Assembly (NCBI GenBank): GCA_000827325.1
Contig: KN832879.1
Coordinates: 1,524,969 to 1,588,968 of the forward strand
Source of the DNA: Oidiodendron maius Zn
Taxonomy: Eukaryota; Ascomycota; Leotiomycetes; Myxotrichaceae
Reading direction: 5' to 3'
DNA: 64,000 nt
Made by a program: the position numbers and the translations under genes. Shown piece by piece: positions 53,711 through 64,000 of this stretch (positions within the stretch are counted from its first letter, which is position 1; each line of letters opens with the position of its first letter). The notes under the pieces were generated by a model, which had not been told where the DNA came from, did no database searches, and saw only the letters and a program-made list of their open reading frames with translations.

Positions 53711-55908
53711 TCAAAGAACAGGGCTGACGCAAGTGAAAGAAGGGATCGCGGGGTTATTTGCAAAAGTCTGCACAAGAAGCTCAATACTAGCAACAATCCC
53801 GAAAATAGATAGGCAGATTGATCCTAAGAACAAGACGGCATTGAACGTGTTGATTTTAAGAGTCTGCTTTAATCCTCTGGCCCATCGTTTCAAACCACTG
53901 TCATGGCGGATTGTACGTCCAGTGATTGCATCGAAGCCTTCACCATTTAAGGCTGCATCTTTCTGAGCCGCAAATCCGAGCATTAGAATTGGTGGAAATG
54001 TATAAGTGAATTGAATGACACATGCAGATGCGATAAGTGCACTGAAATTTGTGATATTAGGAATTGCGGAGCAAATGACAAAGCTACAGGCATGTGAGCA
54101 TGCGTCTTTCAAGATAAAGCATAAGCTTGACTTACGCCAAGGCCCAGTAGAGAGGAACAAGAGCCGCGAAAAGGTATCTTCCTTTCTTTGTAGTATTGAT
54201 ATCCGGGAAGCTCAGCAATTCTACCCCAACATTGGAGTACAAGACCTTGATGCCAATGTTTCCATACCTTGTGAAATGTCAGCATAAGTGACAGCAACTG
54301 TGACACGAGCTATTATCTTACAAGCATGCTAGAATTAAGGACGAAACTATACTCAAGGCATTTGTAGCTGCCTGAAGCACATACACCGAGATTCCTTGGT
54401 TAGACACAAGGACGGCAAACTGGCCTTGGTACGAATAAACGAATAACCCTGCTTTTTTTTAAGATTTCTGAATGCTGATACAGATGGTAACGTACCGTAG
54501 AAAATATACAAGACAGTGATGAATATCTGAGCGCACAGAAATGACTTCCAGAAATCCCAAGGACGTTTCATTTCATTCATGAACTCGCAATATCTGACAT
54601 TGGAGTCAGTGCCTTGCATTTTCGAAGGCGGTAGAATATTCGGCATCTTACAGCATAGCTCCACCATATGAATAGATACCTTGCATCAAACCTACAACTC
54701 GGATAGAAAGTTCAGTGCCTTCTCGTATACCAATGCTAGTAGTGACCTGGCCGGGCGCCACTTGATTCTGCGCCATGGCAGCATCATAGTTTGGAGGATA
54801 CCTTGCCACACCAACCATACTAGTGATTGTTAGCAAATAACTTCACCGGCCAATTGAAAGACTAACGTCACAGTCATAACGGCAATATTGAGCCATATAG
54901 ATAAGGAGGCCAACCACTTGAATCTCTGAATGGTCCGTATCTGCCCAAGAAGAAATCCTGCGAGTGTGAAGATAAGATTACATACTGCGAAGCAAATTGC
55001 ACCATGAGAAAGTTGAGAGATTCCTTGACCGTTGGCTAGTATAAGCAGACCGACACTGAAGAATAGTTGAACACTCTGGACAATGTTCGCGAGATACCTT
55101 GCCCACGGACCGAATACGCGGAAAGCAAGGTCACCATATGTCTTGAGGGGATATCGATAAGAGTCAAGATAGAGAAACATTGTCCAGAGCTGGTAACCAT
55201 TGCTGGAAGTACGTCAGAGAGTTCGCACAGGTTGTGGAAAGGTAAATTACTATCCTGCTAAGACTCCGAATATGACATAAATAAATGAACCAGGCACGTA
55301 GCCTAGCTGCGAAATAGCCCAGCTATATATGATTAGCGATTACAATGTTATAATTATAAGACTCAAAGGTCGTACGGCACACTCATTGGCCCAAAAAGGT
55401 CTGTTGTGATGAGAAAAAAGGCTGCTCCCCACGTAGCATTTCGTGTCGCCCGTGTAGCTTGTAGCCACTCTTCGTCTGACACAGTGAGAACGCCGGTGGA
55501 AGAGATTGCGGCTGTTTGGCTAGTCTTTTTATCCATAAATCTCTTAAGATTTAAAAGGCTGAATCTGCTATCCTTGAAGACTTCGGGGTCAGAGTTTGTA
55601 ATCTGTTTCTCTTCGGCACGGGTGAGGGAGGCATAATATGCATATTCCTCGAATGTGATATTTGGATCACTAAAAATCTCCGTCAGCGATGGGGCTTTAA
55701 CTTCGAGCGTTTAATTATTCAAAACACTGCTCTGCAATAAAGTTTCCCGTAAGATGAACACATACTGCAATTTTCTGCTCGGCCGGTAGGCCCATGGTTC
55801 TGTCTCTCCTACTCTAGGCTCGCTAGAATGCTCTTTCAAGTCCATTTCATTTTTGAATGTAGCAGAAGTGAGCTCGATGGAATTATTGGTTGAAATGGTA
55901 GCAGACAT
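53711..55908 (-). CDS. AAAP-family amino acid transporter (Aa_trans)
   Basis: A multi-exon gene (about eight or nine exons) read right to left: MSATISTNNSIELTS; ATWGAAFFLITTDLFGPMS; AISQLGYVPGSFIYVIFGVL; YLDSYRYPLKTYGDLAFRVF; LILANGQGISQLSHGAICFA; VVGLMQGIYSYGGAML; YCEFMNEMKRPWDFWKSFLC; YANIGIKVLY-like then LLSFPDINTTKKGRYLFAAL; and PNITNFSALIASACVIQFTY. The order fits the 11-TM auxin/amino-acid permease fold of the plasma membrane or vacuole. The GPMS...LGYVPG and MRRPWDFWK signatures are those of a large fungal subfamily of neutral amino acid transporters. The junction between the first exon (ending SRKLQ near 55766) and the next (VKAPSLTEIFSD) could not be joined in phase, so the N-terminus is uncertain or carries a small lesion. 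Confidence 0.85.
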
Positions 55909-57419
55909 TTGGGATGCGAAAGGTAATTTAATAGTTGATAATATCTAAATGACGAGAAATGAGTTGATGTGATTTCTCAACTCCTGTTTCAGTTGGATAG
56001 AATTAAAACATTTGAAGGTTGAAAGGCCCCGTACTGTATAGGAGTGCAACTGATACACGGCCTATTACATCTTGATGGAGTCTCAGGATAACCGCTCATT
56101 ATGGGGCACCATGCGACTGATAGGCAGTTAACGCGCAAAGCATTCCGAATGCGGGTATCGTAAGGGGCCAGGCGTCCAGTTGACCACCGTGTATTCACCA
56201 ATCAGTGACGAGTGTGTCCCTACCATTCTTCTAGGAATACCAGACTCTACCCAGAACTACCCAAAACTTCGACTTCATGCAGATCTCCTACATCTGAAAT
56301 TGAACGGGTTTATTATGTGTCTTGTCCAGCAAGTGTGATGTCCGCAGAAGATCCACCTGCCGGGTTCCCGGAGCAAATAGAACTTTCTTGACGACACCGA
56401 GTAGCTTCAAGCGACAGAAATGCCTTCTCCCTATCTTGGGGTGATTATTCATTTTATCACTTCTTACCTTTTTAGTAAATATCTCTTATACCAACCTATG
56501 AAGTTTAATGTAATGTATGGGGAAACAGCAGGTACCTTAACAGCACTAGCCACTGCTCTGCGTGAACCTAGCTAAGCCCTATAGTAGTACTACGACCCAA
56601 TCGTCGCTCGCATTGGGCCAACTACTTCGCATTCAATCCCATTACCCATTGTCGCGGATCATAACCATTTTAAATAATGATATTTCATTAGTTACTATTG
56701 ATCGACACATTAAAGGTTGAACTTTATAAAAATTAATCTGTAACACGTTTGGCAAATTGACGACTGGTAGAGAAATATTCTAAAGATCTTCACTACCATG
56801 TATACATAGAACCCATGTACTAACAAGGCTTCAATATATATCATTAAGGTAATAAAGTAGATTCGGCTTATATAGTGCATTGTTATTCTCAGGTTCGTTA
56901 AGATATGAAAGCACTGGCACAGTAGTATTCAAAAGAGCCTAAAGAGACTGGTGAAATTTAGTTGAGGCATAAATTAATTAATTATAACCAGGGGTTATCT
57001 ATAATATAACAAATCTTTTCTCAATATTAAGCCCGGTGTCTATACGAAGTGCGGATATTATGGGTTTTATTATTCCTGGTATCTTCAGATGATTTCCCGT
57101 GTGCCAGCGGCATGACGCAGAAGAAATCCACACGCGGGACGCCGTTCCTAACTGTAGCATTGGTCCTATGTCACCATTACAACTTAGCAAGACCAATTTA
57201 CCTTCATGACATCACAGCAACAGAACTACTAAGGCATAACTGGAGATTCATTAGATTATCTAGTCCCATCTTTACGATATACTTTACTGAGCTTAAATGA
57301 CTTTGTAGTGACTTTGATTCTTAGTTTACATATCTAGCAGACTTTGCATCGAGTCTACTTAAAAGCACATGCCAGTGTCTTACCCTCCTTGACCAAACGC
57401 GTTCTAGCAAAAATCAGCA
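55909..57419. other. Intergenic 1.5 kb; no gene recognised
   Basis: Mixed AT-rich sequence (56660-57000 especially). No frame with a domain, and no repeat family shared with other parts of the window was noticed. Confidence 0.5.
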
Positions 57420-58220
57420 ATGCCTGCAAGGCCTTCGGAGAATGAGCTTCCACTACCTCCCCCTCTCCGGGCCTACACACTCATCTCAACAAGTGGCTCG
57501 AGTCCGCGAAACCTCTCCATCATTTCCGAAAGTTCCAACTCCGAGATATATACCATCTCAATCGAGCGGACAATAGAGAAGGAACTGGATTGCTCTATTA
57601 TGATGTGCTCCCCCTCTTCCCGCCAGCCCATTATAGGAATCGTACGTATGGAAGGTGACTGCGATACCTTTGACATGGCGCTGGGTAGCTCAGAAGAGTT
57701 TAGCAGGCACGAGAGTTGCGTCCGGGAATACATGTATGTCGGTCACGATTTAAATACTACAACGCACGAGTTCTCAGTTGGACTTGGCGACGAAATGCGT
57801 CGGCATTTCGTGTGGCATCCCGACGAAGTAAAACATAACTGGTACACTACATTGTTTAGAGGGGGGGGACACAGTTGGGACATCTCTAAACTCCTTCATA
57901 GTCTCCCAGGTATGCATGGCAACGCCACGGAGAAGAAAAATGGCTCAGCGACGACTGTTCACGACGAGCAGGGGAGGCACTTGAGACGTCGATGTTATAA
58001 GCTAATTGATCGCAATGCTGGTGAAATCGTTGCAATATTCATGTGTCATATGGACCTGGTGCATGGTGAAATTGTGAATAGCGACGATACCGATATCGAT
58101 ATTGAAGGCAAGTTTGTTATCTTCAGGGATTTCTGGGAGAGTGGCAAATATGAGGAGAGATGGGATAAGGTAGTTCTTCTAAGTGGGGTTACTGTTTTGG
58201 AGAGGGCAGACTGGGGATAG
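57420..58220 (+). CDS. Fungal hypothetical protein, possible tubby-C/LURP-like fold
   Basis: A single exon of 266 residues with a solid start (MPARPSENELPLPPPLRAYT). Alternating short strands follow: LISTSGSSPRNLSIISESS, YTISIERTIEKELDCSIMMC, FSVGLGDEMRRHFVWHPDEV, RRCYKLIDRNAGEIVAIFMC and EGKFVIFRDFWESGKYEERW, then VVLLSGVTVLERADW. The strand order and the RHFVWHPDE / CYKLIDRNAGEIVA blocks recall fungal proteins annotated with tubby C-terminal-like domains, but I cannot assign it firmly. There is no signal peptide or transmembrane segment. Confidence 0.65.
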   Translation: MPARPSENELPLPPPLRAYTLISTSGSSPRNLSIISESSNSEIYTISIERTIEKELDCSIMMCSPSSRQPIIGIVRMEGDCDTFDMALGSSEEFSRHESCVREYMYVGHDLNTTTHEFSVGLGDEMRRHFVWHPDEVKHNWYTTLFRGGGHSWDISKLLHSLPGMHGNATEKKNGSATTVHDEQGRHLRRRCYKLIDRNAGEIVAIFMCHMDLVHGEIVNSDDTDIDIEGKFVIFRDFWESGKYEERWDKVVLLSGVTVLERADWG

Positions 58221-59636
58221 GCGTAGCAAGTTAGTATATGAAATTTATACACATGGGTCAACAGAATGGTTGAAGAGCCGGAGGGTGGAAACTGACTGCC
58301 AGACGTTCGACTTACCTCTTGCTGAATTATCACTAGCTGGCTTATGGAGCATACGAGATACCACGGAAAGGAATAACATAAGCGATTTTCGCGTCGGTAT
58401 TTATTTCATTCTATCGTACTCATGCTCACTGGAATCAAAAATAGTCTTCAGGTCACTGCCCTTGTACCTCGTTCTCTTTCAATACCTTGTTCGAGTGATT
58501 AGGCAACTGTGGAAACTTTGTTAGCACTGTAACTCTCCAGTCCCAACGCTATACATAAGAGCAACATTGAGAAACTGGTAATACTGGAAATGTTAATCAC
58601 CCACTTTTTATTGTCTTTTCTAAAAGTGTATGTATTAGGGAGACACTTTCGCGGAGTCTCGTAAGAAATAGACTGCTTTTATTTATAGTCTGCGTTATGG
58701 GACGTAGTGGTTGAGCCCTGTTATATTTATATGGCAACACTAGTATTGCGTCCGTTTTTCTCTGTTATTGAGTCAACTGTGCATTGGCATCCTTATAAGA
58801 TGCTCTCATTGGATTATTGTATGACAGAAACACTAAGGAATACAAGTTTTTCGAAGACGAAACTTTCACCTCAGAATCAACTGTTAAAAATACTGCTACA
58901 GTTGGTTCATGGTTTGCCACGAAGGTAAGCATTCACTAGTCACTGTAATTAAGCCACTAAAGTGACGTAAGGCTTGTATTGGGTCAACGTCTTTCTAGAT
59001 TCCCCCCATTCCTGCTTATTCATGCTTATTCACAGAATTTTATGGCCTAAATCGTTTTGGATCAAATAGGGTCTTTGATATCCTTGCGTGAATGGTTGAG
59101 TGTAGATTTAAGCAGCCTTGCTATGATACTACTTTCGACTTAACTTACCCTAATATTTTACTATTAATGACGTACTTAGCACACTTTCCAAACTTCCCTC
59201 GCAATTGGAATGCTACCTCAAAGAATTGATGACAAAGGGCGGCTCAACATCCGGAGATCCGCAAAGTAAATTATTGTAGGTCATAAGAGCCCTGAAGATG
59301 ACTATCAAATGATCTCAGAGCATAGTTTCAAAGATAACTGTAGCAGTATAATATGCTACTTAAACTCTTAGCTGATTAATCTTTTCGCGGAAAGTACTCA
59401 ACTACCTGTGATGCAATGAATGACGTCAAAATATTTAAAGAGAGCACTGAGTCAGTGTCCATAGCGACTAGGTAATCTGTCAGATACTAGGCAATAAAGG
59501 GCCTAGAAAGTCTCACAGTTGTCAAGGGATATAACTAGAAGCGGCGTTGGGTGACAGCGATCCGGCTGCATAAAATGAATACGGACCAGACCATTTTTGA
59601 CGACCTTCTCTTTTGAATTCATTACCATTGCTTAGC
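58221..59636. other. Intergenic, no gene recognised
   Basis: Unassigned sequence before the glucosyltransferase. The promoter of that gene lies at the right end, with a CATAAAATG-like box about 70 bp before its ATG. Confidence 0.45.
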
Positions 59637-62600
59637 ATGGCTCAAACTGCTACACCTTCTCAGCTTTCTATATCGTCTCCGAGATTATCTCAATCTGCTG
59701 CCTCGCCACGTAGAACATCGCGTTCTGGCTCTTTGCCCGGGGTTCCTAACTTCAAGGCCAATGATTCTAGCAAAGTAGTTGTTAGTAATAAAGATATTCA
59801 AAGCCATGCTGCAGTTAATTGTGAGTTGTCGTTGCGCCATGTACGAAGATCGAAACAGAGCTAGCCTGATACCTTTGATAGGCGATGGTCGAGTTGATAT
59901 TCATATCAATCACTGTTCGCAATACCTAAAGCAGAATGTGATTCCTACAATACAATGCACTCAAACCCGACAGAAAAATCTTCAAATTGCGCAAAGCTCT
60001 CCGCACTCTGGTATTACCAGAGGACATGGTAATCTTCCTCCGGCACGAATGAATATTGTTATACATGTGGTTGGCTCTCGAGGGGATGTCCAGCCCTTTG
60101 TCTCTTTAGGAAAAGTTTTACAAGAGAATTATGGTCACCGTATCCGCCTTGCCACACATTTAACATTCAAGTCCTTTGTTGAAGGAAATGGGCTCGAATT
60201 CTTCAACATTGGTGGAGACCCGGCTGAATTAATGGCATTCATGGTAAACAATCCCGGGCTACTGCCTAAGATGCAAACTCTAAAAAGCGGAGAGATTGGA
60301 CGACACCGTCGAGGTATGTATGAGATTATGAAAGGGTGTTGGAGATCCTGTATCGAAACAGGAAATGGAATGCAGGAAGTGGACTATTCCAGAATTTTCA
60401 AGAACCCGTGTGAGAACCTTGAGATGCTCGAGAGCCCTTTTATTGCAGATGCTATCATAGCAAACCCCCCCAGCTTCGCTCATATTCATTGTGCGGAGCG
60501 GCTAGGCGTCCCCCTCCATCTCATGTTTACAATGCCTTGGTCGCCCACGCAGTCATTCCCGCACCCGTTAACGACTATCAACCATTCCAATACGGAACCG
60601 AATGTTACGAATTTGGTATCATATGCCTTGGTAGAAATGATGATATGGCAAGGACTTGGAGATATTCTAAACCGTTTTAGGACAAAAATTTTAAACTTAA
60701 GACCAGTCAGTCTCCTGTGGGCCCCTGGTTTGGTCTCTCGACTAGGGATCCCATTCACTTATTGTTGGTATGACCATAGCCAATCCTAGAGTTATCTCAA
60801 CTTAAGGAGTTCGTTATAACTTTATAGGTCCCCCGCGCTCATTCCCAAACCTAAAGATTGGGGCGACCATATTTCACTATCAGGATTCTACTTCCTATCC
60901 CAAGCGCCATCGTATACTCCAGAACCAAAACTACTTGCATTCCTCGAAAATGGACCTCTTCCGATCTATGTTGGCTTTGGATCTATAGTTGTGGATGAGC
61001 CGAATGTTTTAACCCGGATTGTTTTTGATGCTGTTAAGAAAACCGGCGTTAGAGCAATCATCTCTAAAGGATGGGGAGGGCTCGGTACCGATGACCTTCA
61101 TATTCCTGAAAATATCCTGATGATTGGTGATACACCGCACGACTGGCTCTTCAGGCACGTCTCTGTCGTGGTGCATCATGGTGGAGCCGGGACAACAGCA
61201 GCAGGCGTCCTAGCAGGCGTACCTACAGTTATAGTTCCATTTTTTGGGGATCAGCCTTTCTGGGGGAATATGATTGCGCGTGCTGGTGCGGGCCCAGAAC
61301 CACTACCATACAAGCAGCTCACTGTCGATACTCTTGCTATGGCTATCCTGGAAGCACTTAAACCAGACACGGTTATGAGTGCGAAGATGTTAAGTGAAGG
61401 TATTTCAGAGGACCAAGGGGCGGTCTCAGGCGCCAAAAGCTTTCACGATATGCTAGACTTGGACAGACAGAGGTGCATGGTCTGCCCAAACCGAATAGCA
61501 GCCGCAAGGATCAAGAGGACAAATATCAGATTAAGTCCACTGGCGGCAATTGTTCTCGCCGATGGAGGTCTGTTAACAGCTTCTGATCTTAAAGTGTAAG
61601 TTTTATGTCTGGCTATCCTACCTAGTATATAAGTAACCGCTCTGTAGCTACCGTCCTCGTGAATACGATACAGGAGAAGAACCCTGGGACCCAGTTAGTG
61701 GCGGCACAACGGCACTTATTGGTACTGTCAGCAGCTCAGCACTCGGGATAGTAGATATGTTTGTTGGGACTATTGACAAGCTCAAGTCTGGAGTTAGGAA
61801 TAAGACTATAGAGAAGGCCTCTCCCCGCACGCAGGCAACGCACAACTCGAGCGCCGTGTTGAGGACCTCGAAAGTGGAGTCAAGGCCTACTAGTTCTGCG
61901 CATACGAATTTGACAGGTACAACCATTCTAGATGGCAACCAATCAAGAGACGGAACGCATGACGAAGTACATGACGCTGCGACTACTGCTACTAATCCCG
62001 AGCCAGTTTCACACAGCATTAACGTCTGCACGATCGCTAGAGCTAACCATACACATCTGATAAATCCAAGTGACCGAGCTACTTACAGAGCGATTGAGAA
62101 AATAGAAAATGCGGCCTCAGTTGCTGCCATTACGATGCTGCGACCACCAATGGACTTTTTGTCTGCTCTCACCCGCGGATTTAAAAACGCACCAAAGCTC
62201 TACGGCGACGATACCGTTCGCCCAACCAACAATGTTTATCGTTTCAAAAGCGGGATGGCGACAGCGGCGAGGGAGTTCGGACTAGGGTGGTATGACGGTA
62301 TTACTGGGCTGGTGACACAACCGTACCGCGGTGTTAAGAAACATGGAGCGAAAGGACTTCCAGGCGCGATTGGAAAGGGAGTTGGCGGTCTTATTCTCAA
62401 ACCAAGTGCAGGCGAGCAGTTCCATTCTCTTTTTCTTTCTGCATTAACCGTGATATAGGTATTTTTGGAGTTGGCGGCTATATGTGCGAGGGAATCTACT
62501 CGGAAATCCAGCGTCACATGGGCGATGCAATGGACAGCTACATAGTAGCGGCGCGTGTGACTCAAGGTCACGAGGATTGGGTAACCACAACACCGGAAGA

Positions 62601-62718
62601 GCGTCATGAGATGATCAGGAGGTTCCATCTAATTCTGGAGAATCCGCTATTGAGAGGGGGGAGAGTTAATGGCCGTATGCGTAAGAAACATGCCGCCGTA
62701 TCAGGACCGCATGCATAA
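59637..62718 (+). CDS. Sterol 3-beta-glucosyltransferase (UDP-glucose:sterol, GT1) with C-terminal Vps13/ATG2-like tail
   Basis: Five exons: 59637-59820, 59861-60767, 60828-61595, 61648-62411 and 62459-62718, exactly 900 codons. The last intron has a GC donor (GCGAGC) and TATAG acceptor. A Ser-rich N-terminus leads to DGRVDIHINHCSQYLKQ, then the GT N-domain (MNIVIHVVGSRGDVQPFVSL) and acceptor region (ANPPSFAHIHCAERLGVPLH). The UDP-binding C-domain has the sterol-glucosyltransferase signature VVHHGGAGTTAAGVLAGVPT, VIVPFFGDQPFWG. It transfers glucose from UDP-glucose to ergosterol-type sterols at membranes. After it comes a C-terminal extension with RPPMDFLSALTRGFKNAPKL and REFGLGWYDGITGLVTQPYR plus GVKKHGAKGLPGAIGKGVGG, as in the Vps13/ATG2 C-terminal domain. 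The yeast Atg26 PH-GRAM module is absent. Confidence 0.92.
62412..62458 (+). other. GC-AG intron in the sterol glucosyltransferase gene
   Basis: Donor AAGTGCAG|GCGAGC with acceptor GATATAG, 47 nt, branch-like TTAACC. It joins LKPSAG to IFGVGGYMCEGIYSE in phase. Without it the reading stops at 62458, losing the conserved C-terminal motif. Confidence 0.7.
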
Positions 62719-63302
62719 CTATAGCAAGTATAAGGCTCTGAGAGCTTCGCTATGTATTCCACACTATTTGAGTTTAATTTATACTTTAGATACTAGTTGG
62801 TCTTGTTCATGAAAGATCCCTCTCCGCATCGTAATTTTCATGGCCACTGCCCCTGCAATGTGAAACGCCGTACACCTTTCCCTTCGATACATTGCCACCA
62901 TGTGTTTGAAGTCCAGTATGAACGGGTATCTATATAGCAGGTGGATTTAAGAGTACCCAATGGCTGCCCACCAAAGAAAATGTTATAATTGTAAGTTATG
63001 TGTATAAATTCTTTACTTACACTCCACTACTGACTACAATATGAGCCGTGCCTAGCGTAAGCCTCTTCCGTCAGAGGGTTGAGAACAATGCTTTACCCCT
63101 TCCTCCTGAGTGAATAGGAGACTGATCCACAAGCAGTGCTAGATAGTGCCATTATGTCTAGAGGCGCATAGGGAGTTCTTAGTGAGATGTATACTAGGAT
63201 TCACTGCAGAGAATGCAGGAAGTGTTGATGAGAGCAAAGAATCTTGTACAAGGCAGCGTCCCTGTAGGAATACTGCCAAGACTATCTTCAATATTAATCT
63301 AG
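62719..63302. other. Intergenic, no gene recognised
   Basis: 3' flank of the glucosyltransferase. Part of the repeat family below begins near 63200 (cactgcagagaatgcaggaag, diverged). Confidence 0.45.
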
Positions 63303-63600
63303 CTATAAGCATTGTACTTTCGTATATAAAAACTGACTGCTCAGACCATAACAAGCCAACATGCAAACATGTAGAGGACGCAGGAGATGTCTCTTTCTCC
63401 AGTATACACGTCCCCCACAGGTTCTGGCAAATCGCCTGTGTCGAGCAGCCTTCCTTTAGTATGTACCTTGCTATAAGCATTGTACATAGTAATTTCAATT
63501 CTCAGCCTCAACCGTCCAACATGCAAACTCGTAGAGAACGCAGGAGATGTTTCTTTCTCCAGTATACACGCTCCCCGCGGATATTCGCAGATCATCTGGG
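63303..63600. repeat. Tandem repeat, about two copies of 160-167 bp
   Basis: gctataagcattgtac occurs at 63303 and 63470, and caacatgcaaac at 63358 and 63518. Each is followed by gcaggagatgt and tctttctccagtatacacg. The two copies differ at scattered bases and small indels. A more diverged third copy may begin near 63200. No coding function is apparent, so it is likely a transposon-derived or subtelomere-like repeat. Confidence 0.75.
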
Positions 63601-63692
63601 CTGAGAGATATCAATATCCACTAATGGCGCTGATCAGACTTGGTGCCAATTACTGGGGCAGGATGACGGTAGTGCTATAGCCGTCATGCTGC

Positions 63693-64000
63693 TCAGCGGC
63701 CGCCATGGACGAGGAGGTTAGAGATGTGGTGAAGTAGCAGGCTGTGGCGGTCTGCTGCTGCTGCTTCTTGCTGCTGGAAGGAAGAATATTGGCAGATGGA
63801 GAGGGGCAGTAATTCATCGTCGGGCAATTCGTCGTCGGACAAGTCATCCAAGTCGCACTCGAGGTCGGGCGGGGAGGGACTATGTGATTGAGTGCGGTGC
63901 AGGGCGAGGTCATTGTAATCCTCCTCACCATTGTCCTCGAATTCTTTCTCTTTGTTGTGCTCTCTGGTGGGACAGGGGAACGAGTTTTGCTCTTCAACTT
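63693..64000 (-). CDS. Partial reading frame, acidic protein C-terminus (runs off right edge)
   Basis: The minus strand is open from the window edge to a TGA at 63693-63695, about 101 residues. It includes KEKEFEDNGEEDYNDLALHR, TQSHSPSPPDLECDLDDLSD, DELPDDELLPLSICQYSSFQ and QQEAAAADRHSLLLHHISNL, ending LLVHGGR. The reading has strong coding-like composition, with an acidic D/E stretch followed by a Gln/Ala stretch and a short C-terminal helix. The other frames read as basic or low-complexity. There is no family match. The start lies beyond 64000, and a transposon gene or an acidic regulatory protein are both possible. Confidence 0.5.
   Translation of the reverse strand, partial: VEEQNSFPCPTREHNKEKEFEDNGEEDYNDLALHRTQSHSPSPPDLECDLDDLSDDELPDDELLPLSICQYSSFQQQEAAAADRHSLLLHHISNLLVHGGR

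Noticed and set aside
1-64000. CRISPR arrays, bacterial operons, ribosome-binding sites
   Set aside because: The introns, regulators and transposons mark nuclear fungal DNA; repeats found are tandem or dispersed, not spacer-interrupted arrays.

Overview
The window reads as a repeat-rich chromosome segment of a filamentous ascomycete (Pezizomycotina). Evidence for this: genes split by many short introns (about 40-100 nt, GTNNGT...YAG), several Zn(II)2Cys6 regulators, HET-domain genes, fungal-type permeases, a sterol glucosyltransferase, small cysteine-rich secreted proteins, and decayed Fot1/pogo, Crypton-like and LTR fragments between genes. No species can be named from this. Most multi-exon gene models were rebuilt by checking that splice sites, reading phase and family motifs agree.

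Left part (1-6.0 kb): mostly transposon debris (two Fot1/pogo transposase tails, a 74-bp tandem duplication, a 26-bp perfect palindrome), one small secreted 6-Cys protein gene (884-1366) and a decayed succinate-semialdehyde dehydrogenase gene (4194-4900). Middle-left (6.0-23 kb): a Zn2Cys6 regulator whose zinc knuckle seems to need a 3-nt microexon, a membrane-anchored IDO-superfamily protein, a broken HET gene, a second Zn2Cys6 regulator, nitrilase, amino-acid/GABA-type permease, PLP-dependent amino-acid decarboxylase and a truncated MFS transporter cut off next to a Crypton-like fragment. Homologous upstream blocks carrying the motif GAGTTTGCGATC (or its complement) precede the nitrilase and the decarboxylase, and a single motif precedes the permease. 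This suggests a co-regulated nitrogen/amine/nitrile group or an inserted MITE family.

Middle (23-35 kb): a nuclease-like hypothetical gene, a decayed unknown gene, two solo LTR-like relics (19637-19902 and 27226-27479), a complete copper amine oxidase, a minisatellite with core TTGCGCGTTA, a long gene desert and a secreted protein built of two CxPG...CC cysteine repeats. Right part (35-64 kb): an intact HET gene, an MFS transporter, a secreted amidohydrolase, a membrane protein interrupted by one stop, a decayed zinc alcohol dehydrogenase, a third Zn2Cys6 regulator, an SDR next to a DUF3445 haem-oxygenase-like protein, an AAAP amino-acid transporter, an unknown protein, a 899-aa sterol glucosyltransferase, tandem repeats and an acidic partial reading frame running off the right edge.

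Taken together the intact genes lean to uptake and breakdown of amino acids, amines and nitriles (permeases, decarboxylase, amine oxidase, nitrilase, amidohydrolase). They sit in a region that keeps losing genes: at least six host genes are visible only as eroded copies.
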